Of a stretch of 7,699 nt of DNA, positions 1-6,416 are shown one piece after another. The stretch comes from Chloroflexota bacterium (GTDB lineage: Bacteria; Chloroflexota; Anaerolineae; B4-G1): positions 1 to 7,699 of the forward strand of contig JAUVSX010000133.1 of NCBI GenBank assembly GCA_030596915.1, given 5' to 3'. The notes below the pieces were generated by a model. That model ran no database searches, was not told the origin of the DNA, and saw only the letters and a program-made list of their open reading frames with translations. Position numbers and translations under genes: made by a program. Position 1 is the first letter of the stretch. The number at the start of each line of letters is the position of its first letter.

Positions 1-633
1 GATGCCCCCGCTGCACATCATCTGCCGCAGGGCTTCCTCGGAGGCCGCCCGCACCTGGTCGTGGACGGAGTTGCCGTGGCTGTCCATGGTCACGATCGCC
101 GGGAAACCCTCGACCCGAATCACCCATAGCGCCTCGGGGACCCCGAACGCCTTGCTCTTGTAGACGGTCAACACCTCCTTCACGGAGGAGGCGGCGAGCG
201 CTGCCGCGCCTCCCACGGCGTGAAAATAGGCTGCACCGTACTTGCGGCAGGCCTCCAGGGTGTCACGCCCCATCCCGCCCTTGCCAATCACGCCACGGAC
301 CCCGAAGTGGGCGATCACTTCTGGCTCGTAGATCTCCTCCCGGATACTGGTGGTCGGACCGGCGGTCACGAATACCCAATGCCCATCTTCTGACTGGTGC
401 ACGACGGGACCACAATGGTAGATGACCCCACCGCCGAGCAACCGCCCCAGCTCGGCGTGCAGAGCACGCTCTCCGATGGGGATCTCGTCGCTCCGTATGA
501 ATGTCTCGGTCAGATACTTGTGTGCTACGTCACGGGCTGTGACGATTGTCCCGGACAGACGCACACTGTCGCCGGCGCGCAGCGCCCGGATGGTGTCTTC
601 GGATATGGGGATCGCTAGGTCGTGGCTGGCCAC
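1..633 (-). CDS. fumB: Class I fumarate hydratase, beta subunit (partial, C-terminus off the left edge)
   Basis: Beta (C-terminal) subunit of the two-subunit, oxygen-sensitive [4Fe-4S] hydro-lyase that interconverts fumarate and (S)-malate in the cytoplasm. I translated the frame by hand: 211 codons are open to the window edge with no stop. Family hallmarks include an early segment LSGTIVTARDVAHKYL, then TAGPTTSIREEIYE, the glycine-rich VIGKGGMGRDTLEAC, a YFHAVGGAAALAA stretch, and FPAIVTMDSHGNSVHDQ near the end. Known relatives are roughly 185-205 residues, so few residues should be missing. The start is probably GTG at 633, because GAGG lies 7 nt upstream (plus-strand 641-644); no ATG fits. 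The start lies inside the end of the alpha gene (19-nt overlap), indicating translational coupling and 1:1 subunit production. The closely related L-tartrate dehydratase (TtdB) cannot be excluded by sequence alone, but the central-carbon neighbourhood favours fumarase. Confidence 0.9.
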   Translation of the reverse strand, partial: MASHDLAIPISEDTIRALRAGDSVRLSGTIVTARDVAHKYLTETFIRSDEIPIGERALHAELGRLLGGGVIYHCGPVVHQSEDGHWVFVTAGPTTSIREEIYEPEVIAHFGVRGVIGKGGMGRDTLEACRKYGAAYFHAVGGAAALAASSVKEVLTVYKSKAFGVPEALWVIRVEGFPAIVTMDSHGNSVHDQVRAASEEALRQMMCSGGI

Positions 634-1550
634 ATCGAAACCTCGGGATAGTCCTGCCGGAGCTGGCTCGGGACGTGGAACCCCCGGCGCGAATCCCAGC
701 TGGCTCGCCGGCAGGCCCAACAATTGTAGGCGACAGTCACGAAGTAGCAGGCCGGCAGCCGGTGGAGGGAACCCATCTTGACGCCCAGGACCGTCGTCAT
801 CCCGCCCAAGCCCATCGGCCCGATTCCCAGGGCGTTGCACTCGTTCTCCAGGCGCTCCTCAAGTGCCGCAAGGGCTGGCACAGGGCTCTCGGAAGGCAGA
901 GGCCGCATTAGCTGCGCCTTGGCATGTGCGATGCTGGTGCCCCGATCGCCACCGATAGCGACTCCTAGCACTCCGGGTGGACACCCCTTGCCCTGGGCCG
1001 CGCAGACGGCGTGCAGCACGACCCGGCGCACTCCCTCCAGATCGCGAGCCGCACCCACGGGCGAGTGGGGTAGCGCGTACTGCGCGCCTACGTTCTCGCT
1101 GCCGCCACCTTTCAGAAGCAGGTCAACGTGCAGGTAGTTTTCACCCCATTGCCGGAAATGGGTCGTAGGGAATCCGCGCCCGACGTTGTTGCCGCTGTTG
1201 ACACCGGTGACACTGTCAACCGCGTTTGGCCGCAGGTAGGCCAGGCGAGTGGCCTCAGCCACCGCGGCCTCTATCTGCGCTCGCAGCGAGCGGGTGCTGG
1301 CGGACTGCGGATGGCGCACGTATAGAATGGGCACGCCCGTGTCCTGGCATATCGGCCGGGATGTCGACCGCGCCAACTCAACGTTCTTGAGGATGGTGTC
1401 CAGCACCTGAGCTGCAGCCGATCCGGTCTGTTCGCGGCCGAAGGCCGCGCGCAGCGCTTCTTCGACGTCCCGCGGCAGGTCGGTAGCCGCTCGACGGATC
1501 AACTCAACGAGGTCTCCGGTGATGTCGCCAGTCCCACTCTCTGCTACCAA
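615..1550 (-). CDS. fumA: Class I fumarate hydratase, alpha subunit
   Basis: Alpha (N-terminal) subunit of the [4Fe-4S] fumarase, 311 residues, carrying the cluster. The three expected cluster-ligand cysteines are visible: C68 in PICQDTG, C190 in GKGCPPGVLG and C277 in AYNCWACRR. Other family blocks are NSGNNVGRGFPTTHF (118-132), LLKGGGSENVGAQYALP (145-161), GVAIGGDRGTSIAHAKAQL (196-214) and GIGPMGLGGMTTVLGVK (242-258). The final ~28 residues after CWACRRA extend past the usual end of this subunit and overlap the beta start. The start codon is TTG at 1550, supported by GGAGG 5 nt upstream (1556-1560); there is no in-frame ATG near it. It follows the U32-like gene by 36 nt. Class I fumarases are typical of anaerobes and are inactivated by oxygen. 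The homologous tartrate dehydratase alpha subunit (TtdA) is the main alternative. Confidence 0.93.
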   Translation of the reverse strand: MVAESGTGDITGDLVELIRRAATDLPRDVEEALRAAFGREQTGSAAAQVLDTILKNVELARSTSRPICQDTGVPILYVRHPQSASTRSLRAQIEAAVAEATRLAYLRPNAVDSVTGVNSGNNVGRGFPTTHFRQWGENYLHVDLLLKGGGSENVGAQYALPHSPVGAARDLEGVRRVVLHAVCAAQGKGCPPGVLGVAIGGDRGTSIAHAKAQLMRPLPSESPVPALAALEERLENECNALGIGPMGLGGMTTVLGVKMGSLHRLPACYFVTVAYNCWACRRASWDSRRGFHVPSQLRQDYPEVSMWPATT

Positions 1551-1555
1551 TGACG

Positions 1556-1560
1556 CCTCC
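1556..1560 (-). promoter_or_regulatory. Shine-Dalgarno deciding the TTG start of fumarase alpha
   Basis: GGAGG on the minus strand, 5 nt before TTG at 1550. No ATG or GTG lies in frame at a suitable distance, so this site fixes the start at an unusual codon. Confidence 0.7.
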
Positions 1561-1586
1561 AGGCTACGGGTATCGGCCTTCGGCTG

Positions 1587-2540
1587 CTAGGGTACGGGAA
1601 TGGCCAGGTCTGCCGGACCCTGCGCCGACAGAATCAGGTCGGGATGCGTCGCTTGGACCAGCTCACGGATGATCTGTGCGTATTTCACTTTCTCCCGGGC
1701 CTGCCAGGCGAGGAATTCCGGGCTGGTCCACGGCTTGTACCAGGCCGCGGGCCCCGCGAGTAGTGCTGGCCCGGGCTCGATCTTGAAATAGCATGGGGAG
1801 CAGACACGGGCCATCTCTGCGCCTTCGTAGAAGCGGTTGAATCCGCCAAAGGAGTCGGCCAGCATGATGTGCAGGTCCATCGGCATTTCGATGGCCTGAC
1901 GAATGGCGGCGAGCTGCGGCAGAGATAGGTCGCCCAACGGGTTGAAGGTCGACGCTCCCAGCTCCTCCAATACGCGGCCACCGGCAGCGCTGGCATGCCC
2001 GGCGTAGACACTCACCTTGAAGACCACGTGCTCGGGGATGTCGCCTGTCTTCTTCAGTTCGTTCACCAGCCACAGCAGCCCCTCGTCGGTGCACAGGAAT
2101 CCCCGGAAGCCCAGGTCAATGCAGCGAAGATACTCAGCAACGACATAGGATAGCTGGTCGGAGCCGCGATGCCGGACGCCCGACAGGGCCCCCTCCGGCG
2201 TCGCGAGCTGCCTGCCGGTGTCCCATCCCGAGCGCGGCCCGGCTGTGATGATGACCTCCAGGTCTGCGTCCGCCGCCATCTGGGCAAAGTCGCGCAGCTC
2301 GGCATCGTCGAGCAGCGTGGATCCCATCACGGTTGAGATGAGCCGGTGGATGGGAATCTCGCGCTTCCGCATCTCGTCGATGAGGGCCTCAAGCACCTGA
2401 GGGCGCTCAACGCCCGAGATCTCCATTCGGTAGTGGGCGCCGTCCGGAAATGTCTTGGTGCTATCCGGAAGATCGTAGGCGTCCCGTCCTGGGATTCCGA
2501 CCTTCTCCAGCATCTTCTGGACGTCGTGCAGGCTACGCAT
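1587..2540 (-). CDS. TIM-barrel-like protein resembling the peptidase U32 group, function unknown
   Basis: A 317-residue soluble protein with no signal peptide or membrane segment. It looks like an alpha/beta barrel: repeated strand-like stretches such as LEVIITAGPR (94-103), GFRGFLCTDEGLLWLV (144-159), HVVFKVSVYAG (171-181), ASTFNPLGDLSLPQLAAIR (196-214) and MDLHIMLADSFGGFNRFYE (221-239). From memory, proteins of this kind, beginning with a segment like GIPGRD-YDLP and FPDGAHYRMEI, are often labelled 'U32 family peptidase' in anaerobic and actinobacterial genomes. I see no proven peptidase active-site motif, and U32 members include RNA- and cofactor-modifying enzymes, so no activity is assigned. 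Cysteines at 140, 150, 247 and 250 do not form a standard Fe-S motif, though 247-SP-250 is a CxxC. The ATG start has AAAGGAG just upstream (2545-2551). It lies between cooC (174-nt gap) and fumarase alpha (36-nt gap), so it is probably co-transcribed with central carbon genes. Confidence is high that it is a gene, moderate for the family. Confidence 0.75.
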   Translation of the reverse strand: MRSLHDVQKMLEKVGIPGRDAYDLPDSTKTFPDGAHYRMEISGVERPQVLEALIDEMRKREIPIHRLISTVMGSTLLDDAELRDFAQMAADADLEVIITAGPRSGWDTGRQLATPEGALSGVRHRGSDQLSYVVAEYLRCIDLGFRGFLCTDEGLLWLVNELKKTGDIPEHVVFKVSVYAGHASAAGGRVLEELGASTFNPLGDLSLPQLAAIRQAIEMPMDLHIMLADSFGGFNRFYEGAEMARVCSPCYFKIEPGPALLAGPAAWYKPWTSPEFLAWQAREKVKYAQIIRELVQATHPDLILSAQGPADLAIPVP

Positions 2541-2714
2541 TTAGCTCCTTTCGATCATAGTGCGAACTGCCCGCCGCAGGGTCTCCGGACACGAACGAAG
2601 GTGACGCACCCGTTCGATCCGTCGCCTTCCGGGGTCGACCTGCACAGCCTCGCGCTGTCCCAGTTGGCATTGCGAGGAGCCAGTCTCGTCTCCGCGGACA
2701 CCCGACTACTGGTC
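2541..2714 (-). other. Intergenic gap between cooC and the U32-like gene
   Basis: The longest non-coding stretch in the window (174 nt). It holds the Shine-Dalgarno sequence of the U32-like gene (2545-2551) and two inverted repeats: arms 2597-2606/2620-2629 (10 positions, one mismatch, 13-nt loop) and 2648-2653/2672-2677 (6 bp). No T-run follows either hairpin in the transcript direction, so they are not standard intrinsic terminators. No promoter boxes or known riboswitch could be recognised. An internal promoter, processing site or attenuation structure is possible but unproven. Confidence 0.4.
2597..2629 (-). repeat. Imperfect inverted repeat (potential RNA hairpin)
   Basis: In the transcript the arms are GAAGGCGACG and CGTCACCTTC, which pair at nine of ten positions (one C/A mismatch) around a 13-nt loop. 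It sits mid-way in the cooC/U32-like gap and has no following U-run. It might be an mRNA processing or stability element, or chance in GC-rich DNA. Confidence 0.35.
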
Positions 2715-3494
2715 TCAGAGTGCCTCAAGTCTGTCCGCGATCGCTCGCGCCTCCTCGACGGCGCGGGGAGCGGTGTCGAACACTCCCTCGCCACGCATAT
2801 CCGCTTCCGTCAACTCCGGATTGGCCGACAGGTATCCCAGAATGGGGACTGGGCTGTTGGCCTGGAGGAACGCCCAGTCGGACTCTCCCCGTACCTTGTT
2901 CCCCACCGCGAGGACCCGGTCGATCCCAAGATCGCCGGCCAGTTGGCGCACTTTTCCGGCCGTGGTTAGGCTGCGGCGGCCGGGCTCGAGCACGACCAGG
3001 AACGCGTCGACAGCCTGGGCAGTGGCCCGCCCCAGGTGCTCTACGCCGGCCTCCATGTCGAGTACCATCATATCGTCTCGGTAGAGAAGCAGGTGCGTCA
3101 CAAGCGCCTTCAGAAGCGCGCTCTCTGGACAGATGCAGCCGCTCCCACCCGCCTCGATGGTCCCCAATTGGAGGAACTTGATGCCACGGTGCGAGATGCT
3201 GAACCTGTCGGGTATGTCATCGACACGCGGGCTCAGGCTGAAGAAGCCACCGTAGGTGCCTCTCTTGGCGCCCGTGCGTTCATAGATCAGTTCATCCATC
3301 TCCGCAATCGGCGTGATCTGGGCTGCGAGGTCGCGAGGCACCCCGAGAGCCTCGGCCAGTCCACCAGCCGGGTCTGCGTCGATAGCGATGACACTTCGAC
3401 CTCGTTCGGCGAAGATGTGGGCAAGCAGCGCCGACAAAGTTGTCTTGCCTACCCCTCCTTTTCCACTGATCGCAATCTTGCTCAACAGCGTCAC
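2715..3494 (-). CDS. cooC: CooC-type ATPase, CO dehydrogenase nickel-insertion/maturation factor
   Basis: A MinD/ParA-like (SIMIBI class) P-loop ATPase of about 259 residues. Counting from the ATG at 3500, the deviant Walker A loop SGKGGVGKTT is at 12-21 with signature lysine K14, DADPAGGL is at 41-48, the CxC motif C122-I-C124 in GGSGCICPE, and the CooC/AcsF-like block LDMEAGVEHLGR at 147-158. In characterised CooC proteins the CxC pair binds nickel at the dimer interface, and ATP hydrolysis drives maturation of the Ni-Fe-S C-cluster of CO dehydrogenase. AcsF, the related acetyl-CoA synthase factor, is an alternative. The start is probably GTG at 3494, with GGAGG 8 nt upstream (3503-3507). 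The ATG at 3500 would sit only 2 nt from it; choosing it adds two residues. It follows the HdrCB gene by 22 nt. No CODH or ACS gene is in the window, so the client is presumably encoded nearby. Confidence 0.9.
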   Translation of the reverse strand: MTLLSKIAISGKGGVGKTTLSALLAHIFAERGRSVIAIDADPAGGLAEALGVPRDLAAQITPIAEMDELIYERTGAKRGTYGGFFSLSPRVDDIPDRFSISHRGIKFLQLGTIEAGGSGCICPESALLKALVTHLLLYRDDMMVLDMEAGVEHLGRATAQAVDAFLVVLEPGRRSLTTAGKVRQLAGDLGIDRVLAVGNKVRGESDWAFLQANSPVPILGYLSANPELTEADMRGEGVFDTAPRAVEEARAIADRLEAL

Positions 3495-3502
3495 AACCAT
3501 AT

Positions 3503-3507
3503 CCTCC
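3503..3507 (-). promoter_or_regulatory. Shine-Dalgarno deciding the cooC start
   Basis: GGAGG on the minus strand lies 2 nt before ATG (3500) but 8 nt before GTG (3494). The spacing favours GTG as the true start. Confidence 0.6.
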
Positions 3508-3516
3508 GATGATTAC

Positions 3517-4731
3517 CTACGGAACTGCCATCGCCAGGAACTGCGTGATATCCATCACGCGCACGCGCACTTTGTTAGCGCGAGCTGCCTTCGCCAGCGT
3601 CCGCACACACTGAGGGCAAGCCGACACAAGCGCCGCCGCTCCTATCTCCGCCGCTTGGGCCACCCGCTGCGCCGAAACCTGTGCGACGAGGTCCGGGTCG
3701 AAGGTCTCCAGGTCGCCGCCGCCCCCGCAGCAGAGCGCATACTCGTGGGACTGCTGCATTTCGAGGAATGTGAAGCCCGGCACACGACGAAGTACCTCTC
3801 GCGGTGGCTCGAAGATGCCGCTCTTGCGCCCCAGATCGCAGGGGTCATGGTACGTGACGACGCCTCCGCGCCGCGGCTCCTCGAGTCTGAGCCTGCCCTC
3901 CTCAACGAATTCCCCCAACACCTCCACAGCGTGGTCTACCTCGAAGCCCAGTGGCTCACCGATGAGATCTGGATACATACTGTGCCACATGTGGTAGCAG
4001 GAGGGGCAGGTGGTGACGACACGGGGTACGCCGAGCTCCCGTACGCGCTCCACGTTGTGACGGATCAATGCTTCAGCTTGCTTTAGCTGGCCCGCCATCA
4101 GCAGCGGGTAGCCACAGCACCACTCCTCACTCCCAAGCGTCGTGAAACGAGCCCCCGCGTGTTGCAGCACGCGACAGAAGCTCTGGGGGATACCGTAGCT
4201 CATCGGAAACATAGCCGACACGCATCCTACATAGTAGACGAAGTCCGCCTTGGAATCGCCAACGAGGCCTTCAGGCTTCTCGTCGAGATTATCAGTCCAG
4301 GCAAGGCGGGCTGCGTTGTCCTCGCCTGAGACGTTGTAGTTCGCTTCAATGCGCTGTCCCAGCATGTTGAGGGCCCGCACTCCCTTCCTCAGGTCTTCGT
4401 CGTCGCCAAGTGAGTCTACTCCCTTGGCCAGGTAGCGGTCCTGCATCGCCACCTGGCGCATGATCTCGATCAGTCTGCGGGCGCTCAGATCCTGCGGGCA
4501 ATGCTCTGTGCAGTTGTCGCAGCCAACACAGCGCCAGATGCTTGCATCGGTGACCAGCCTGTCCTCCAGTCCGAACTGGGCCAGGCGCATCATCTGCGCT
4601 GGCCGGTACCGCATCGCAGGCACGGTGGGACAGCCGGACGAACAGCGCTCACACTGGTAGCATAGATAGACGTTCTCGCCGCATTCCTGGCGGATCAACT
4701 GCGAAAGGTCAGTGCTCAACGTAATCGACAT
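3517..4731 (-). CDS. HdrC-HdrB fusion (HdrD-like) heterodisulfide reductase-type iron-sulfur protein
   Basis: A 404-residue soluble redox protein joining an HdrC-like ferredoxin domain to an HdrB-like domain. Two CxxCxxCxxxCP motifs (C24/27/30/34 and C68/71/74/78) should bind two cubane [4Fe-4S] clusters. Two complete CCG motifs follow: C170, C205-C206, C242/C245 and C298, C334-C335, C372/C375. In HdrB such motifs hold the paired noncubane clusters that reduce disulfides. No transmembrane segment is visible, so it is not itself a membrane anchor. The ATG at 4731 is chosen because GAGGAG lies 6 nt upstream (4738-4743); a longer frame reaches back to 4866 but would overlap metF and adds no domain. 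It starts 26 nt after metF. In Moorella-like acetogens metV-metF is followed by hdrC, hdrB, hdrA and mvhD; here a fused HdrCB occupies that place and no hdrA is seen. Its likely role is electron transfer to or from the MetFV reductase (inference). Other CCG-domain oxidoreductases (GlpC, LldE types) are less similar in layout. Confidence 0.88.
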   Translation of the reverse strand: MSITLSTDLSQLIRQECGENVYLCYQCERCSSGCPTVPAMRYRPAQMMRLAQFGLEDRLVTDASIWRCVGCDNCTEHCPQDLSARRLIEIMRQVAMQDRYLAKGVDSLGDDEDLRKGVRALNMLGQRIEANYNVSGEDNAARLAWTDNLDEKPEGLVGDSKADFVYYVGCVSAMFPMSYGIPQSFCRVLQHAGARFTTLGSEEWCCGYPLLMAGQLKQAEALIRHNVERVRELGVPRVVTTCPSCYHMWHSMYPDLIGEPLGFEVDHAVEVLGEFVEEGRLRLEEPRRGGVVTYHDPCDLGRKSGIFEPPREVLRRVPGFTFLEMQQSHEYALCCGGGGDLETFDPDLVAQVSAQRVAQAAEIGAAALVSACPQCVRTLAKAARANKVRVRVMDITQFLAMAVP

Positions 4732-4757
4732 GCAGTGCTCCTCAGTCAAAATGGTAG

Positions 4758-5666
4758 TCATTCCCCGTTGGTGGATCGTGATGGCGATGGCGCCAAGCCG
4801 GCCTCGGCCAACAACCGGGGCACGTGGCGCTCCCATCCGAGTGTCATGATGTGCACTCCCTGGCACATTGCGTTCATCTCGCGCATCAGGCGCGCGCCGA
4901 TCGCGACCGCCCTGGCCGCTCGCTCCGGCCTGGGCACGGAGCCAATCTCGTCGATAAGCCCATCAGGAACCGTCACACCCGCCACGTTAGAGTTCATGAA
5001 GCGCGCCATGCCGGCGGACTTGAGAAGGATAATACCAACGAGGATGGGTACCCCGAGATATTCCACCTGCCGCACGAAGGCTTCGAACTGAGCCGGGTCA
5101 TACACGGCTTGGGTCTGGAAGAACTTCGCCCCGGCCGCGACCTTCTTCTCCATCTTGGCGATCTGCGGGCCCAAGGGGCTGGCGGCTGGGCTCACGACTG
5201 CGCCGGGGAAGTATGACGGCACGCCTGTCAGCGCCTTGCCAGACAGATCTCTGCCTTCTTGCAGCACAGCCACGGTCTTGAGCAGCGTAACCGAGTCAAG
5301 GTCGAATACCGGCTTAGCCTGCGGGTGATCGCCCAGAGTGACGTAGTCGCCCGTCAGGCAGAGCACGTTCGTTATGCCCAGGACTGCTGCGCTGAGCAGA
5401 TCGGATTGCAGCGCGATGCGGTTGCGGTCACGGCACGTGACTTGGAACACGGGCTCGATCCCGCGGTTGAGCAAGAGGTGACACACGGTCAAGGATCCCA
5501 CCATCATCACTGAGCTCTGCTGATCAGTGACGTTGACCGCGTGCACGTGATCCCTCAACAGTTCGCTCATTTCGAGAAGATGCGCGACGTTGGTCCCCTT
5601 GGGTGGTCCCAGCTCCGCCGTGACGACGAATTCCCCACAAGCGATGGCGTCTGCTAACCTGCTCAT
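4758..5666 (-). CDS. metF: Methylenetetrahydrofolate reductase, MetF (complete)
   Basis: A 302-residue FAD-binding TIM-barrel enzyme reducing 5,10-methylene-THF to 5-methyl-THF, the last folate-bound step of the methyl branch. It spans the usual length of bacterial MetF. Visible family features are AELGPPKG with the putative catalytic acid E18, HAVNVTDQQSS (42-52), CLTGDYVTLGDHP (103-115) with D107 in the flavin-contacting Asp position, KKVAAGAKFFQTQAVYD (174-190) and LLKSAGMARFMN (214-225). The canonical 'GAA-NP' segment reads GAVVSP (155-160), a departure from the second MetF in this window. The start is taken at ATG 5666, 11 nt after the metV stop. Its weak Shine-Dalgarno (AGGGA, 5675-5679) overlaps that stop, suggesting translational coupling. 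Adjacent metV and the HdrCB gene point to a MetFV-type complex using ferredoxin or Hdr-linked electrons rather than a simple NADH-dependent homotetramer (inference). Confidence 0.93.
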   Translation of the reverse strand: MSRLADAIACGEFVVTAELGPPKGTNVAHLLEMSELLRDHVHAVNVTDQQSSVMMVGSLTVCHLLLNRGIEPVFQVTCRDRNRIALQSDLLSAAVLGITNVLCLTGDYVTLGDHPQAKPVFDLDSVTLLKTVAVLQEGRDLSGKALTGVPSYFPGAVVSPAASPLGPQIAKMEKKVAAGAKFFQTQAVYDPAQFEAFVRQVEYLGVPILVGIILLKSAGMARFMNSNVAGVTVPDGLIDEIGSVPRPERAARAVAIGARLMREMNAMCQGVHIMTLGWERHVPRLLAEAGLAPSPSRSTNGE

Positions 5667-5677
5667 AGTCCCAATCC

Positions 5678-6343
5678 CTACACCGATGCCTTCTGGGCGC
5701 GCTTGTTGACGAACCCCGGATGCAGATCTTCGCGCCAATCCTTGGGCTCACGGATGACGGTGAATTGGCCTCGCTGCCCGAGTGCCTCCATCCGCTCATA
5801 GATCGCGACCCATGCGCAGTCGCGTTCGCGATCTACCTCGCACATCCCGTCCTCGTACCCCCCACACGGCCCGTTAGCAAGTCCCTTGGGGCAGAGCGTG
5901 ACCGGACAGATGGCGGCAGTCTCGGCAAGGATGCAGGCGCCGCACAGTCGGCAACGCTCATCAGACACGCTCAGGTTCTGAATGCGGGCCAGAAAGAGCG
6001 TGTTCAGAGCCGGATAGACAGGCAGGTCGGCAAGCGCTGCGACGGTCTGCACGCCGGCCCCGCATGAGAGGACGAGCAGCGCGTCGGACGATGCAATTGC
6101 CTCCCTGTTGCGCCGGATTACGCGGCGAGTGGTCCGAGCGTCGCACGTGGCTTCCTCCGTCACAATCCACCCTGCGCAGTCAATCCCAGCCTCCTTCAGC
6201 CGAGCCTCCATCCCAGCGGCTTCCTTCTCACCGCCAGTACCCCACGTCGCAGCACACACGCCGCAGCCGATGAGAAACACTCTCCGACGTCCCCGTAGCG
6301 AGCGGACGATTTCCTCAAGCTCCTTCTGTTCTGTGATGATCAT
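5678..6343 (-). CDS. metV: MetV-type protein (MTHFR C-terminal family, zinc/iron-sulfur subunit)
   Basis: A 221-residue, cysteine-rich (13 Cys) partner of MetF. Two regions are clear. An N-terminal alpha/beta region has FLIGCGVCAATWGTGGEKE (C27, C30), then C67 and SCGAGVQTVA (C94). A C-terminal metal-binding region has ERCRLCGACIL (C131/134/137), ICPVTLCPKGLANGPCGG (C146/151/160), CEV (C168) and DCAW (C176). The C-terminal block matches the MTHFR C-terminal family found as MetV in acetogens, where it forms a complex with MetF and carries iron-sulfur or zinc sites. The usual third cysteine of the N-terminal CxxCxxxC pattern appears as W34. The start ATG at 6343 has AAGGAG 7 nt upstream (6351-6356); upstream in-frame residues have no family similarity. 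The gene follows a receiver gene by 73 nt and precedes metF by 11 nt. Confidence 0.88.
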   Translation of the reverse strand: MIITEQKELEEIVRSLRGRRRVFLIGCGVCAATWGTGGEKEAAGMEARLKEAGIDCAGWIVTEEATCDARTTRRVIRRNREAIASSDALLVLSCGAGVQTVAALADLPVYPALNTLFLARIQNLSVSDERCRLCGACILAETAAICPVTLCPKGLANGPCGGYEDGMCEVDRERDCAWVAIYERMEALGQRGQFTVIREPKDWREDLHPGFVNKRAQKASV

Positions 6344-6416
6344 CGCTCTGCTCCTTGGACGGGCGGCGGGGGTCTGCCCACGGCGGGATGGTCCCCGCGA
6401 AACCGTCCACCACGCG
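6344..6416 (-). other. 73-nt intergenic gap between receiver gene and metV
   Basis: It contains the metV Shine-Dalgarno sequence (6351-6356) and a 5-bp GC-rich inverted repeat (6383-6387/6394-6398, 6-nt loop) with no T-run. No promoter was recognised. It is long enough for a small regulatory element, but nothing definite is visible. Confidence 0.3.

Noticed and set aside
2609..2622. GTTCGATCC resembling a tRNA T-loop on the plus strand
   Set aside because: The flanking bases do not form a T-stem and no acceptor, D or anticodon arms can be drawn around it.
2555..2794. Minus-strand 79-codon frame covering the gap after cooC
   Set aside because: It begins inside cooC in another frame, is Arg/Ser-rich without a family pattern, and has no convincing start signal.
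2346..2969. Plus-strand open frame (207 codons) spanning the cooC/U32-like gap
   Set aside because: It overlaps two real genes antisense and its translation shows no family features; it is open mainly through base composition.
3313..4086. Plus-strand open frame (257 codons) opposite HdrCB and cooC
   Set aside because: Antisense to clear Fe-S and ATPase coding sequence; no domain or credible ribosome binding site.
4732..4866. 45-residue N-terminal extension of the HdrCB protein
   Set aside because: It would overlap the end of metF and shows no domain similarity, while the ATG at 4731 has GAGGAG at 6 nt.
5667..5738. 24-residue N-terminal extension of MetF
   Set aside because: It overlaps the end of metV, and the normal MetF N-terminus begins at the ATG at 5666.
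6383..6398. GC-rich 5-bp hairpin before metV as a possible terminator
   Set aside because: The stem is short, no T-run follows in the transcript direction, and the genes on both sides look co-transcribed.
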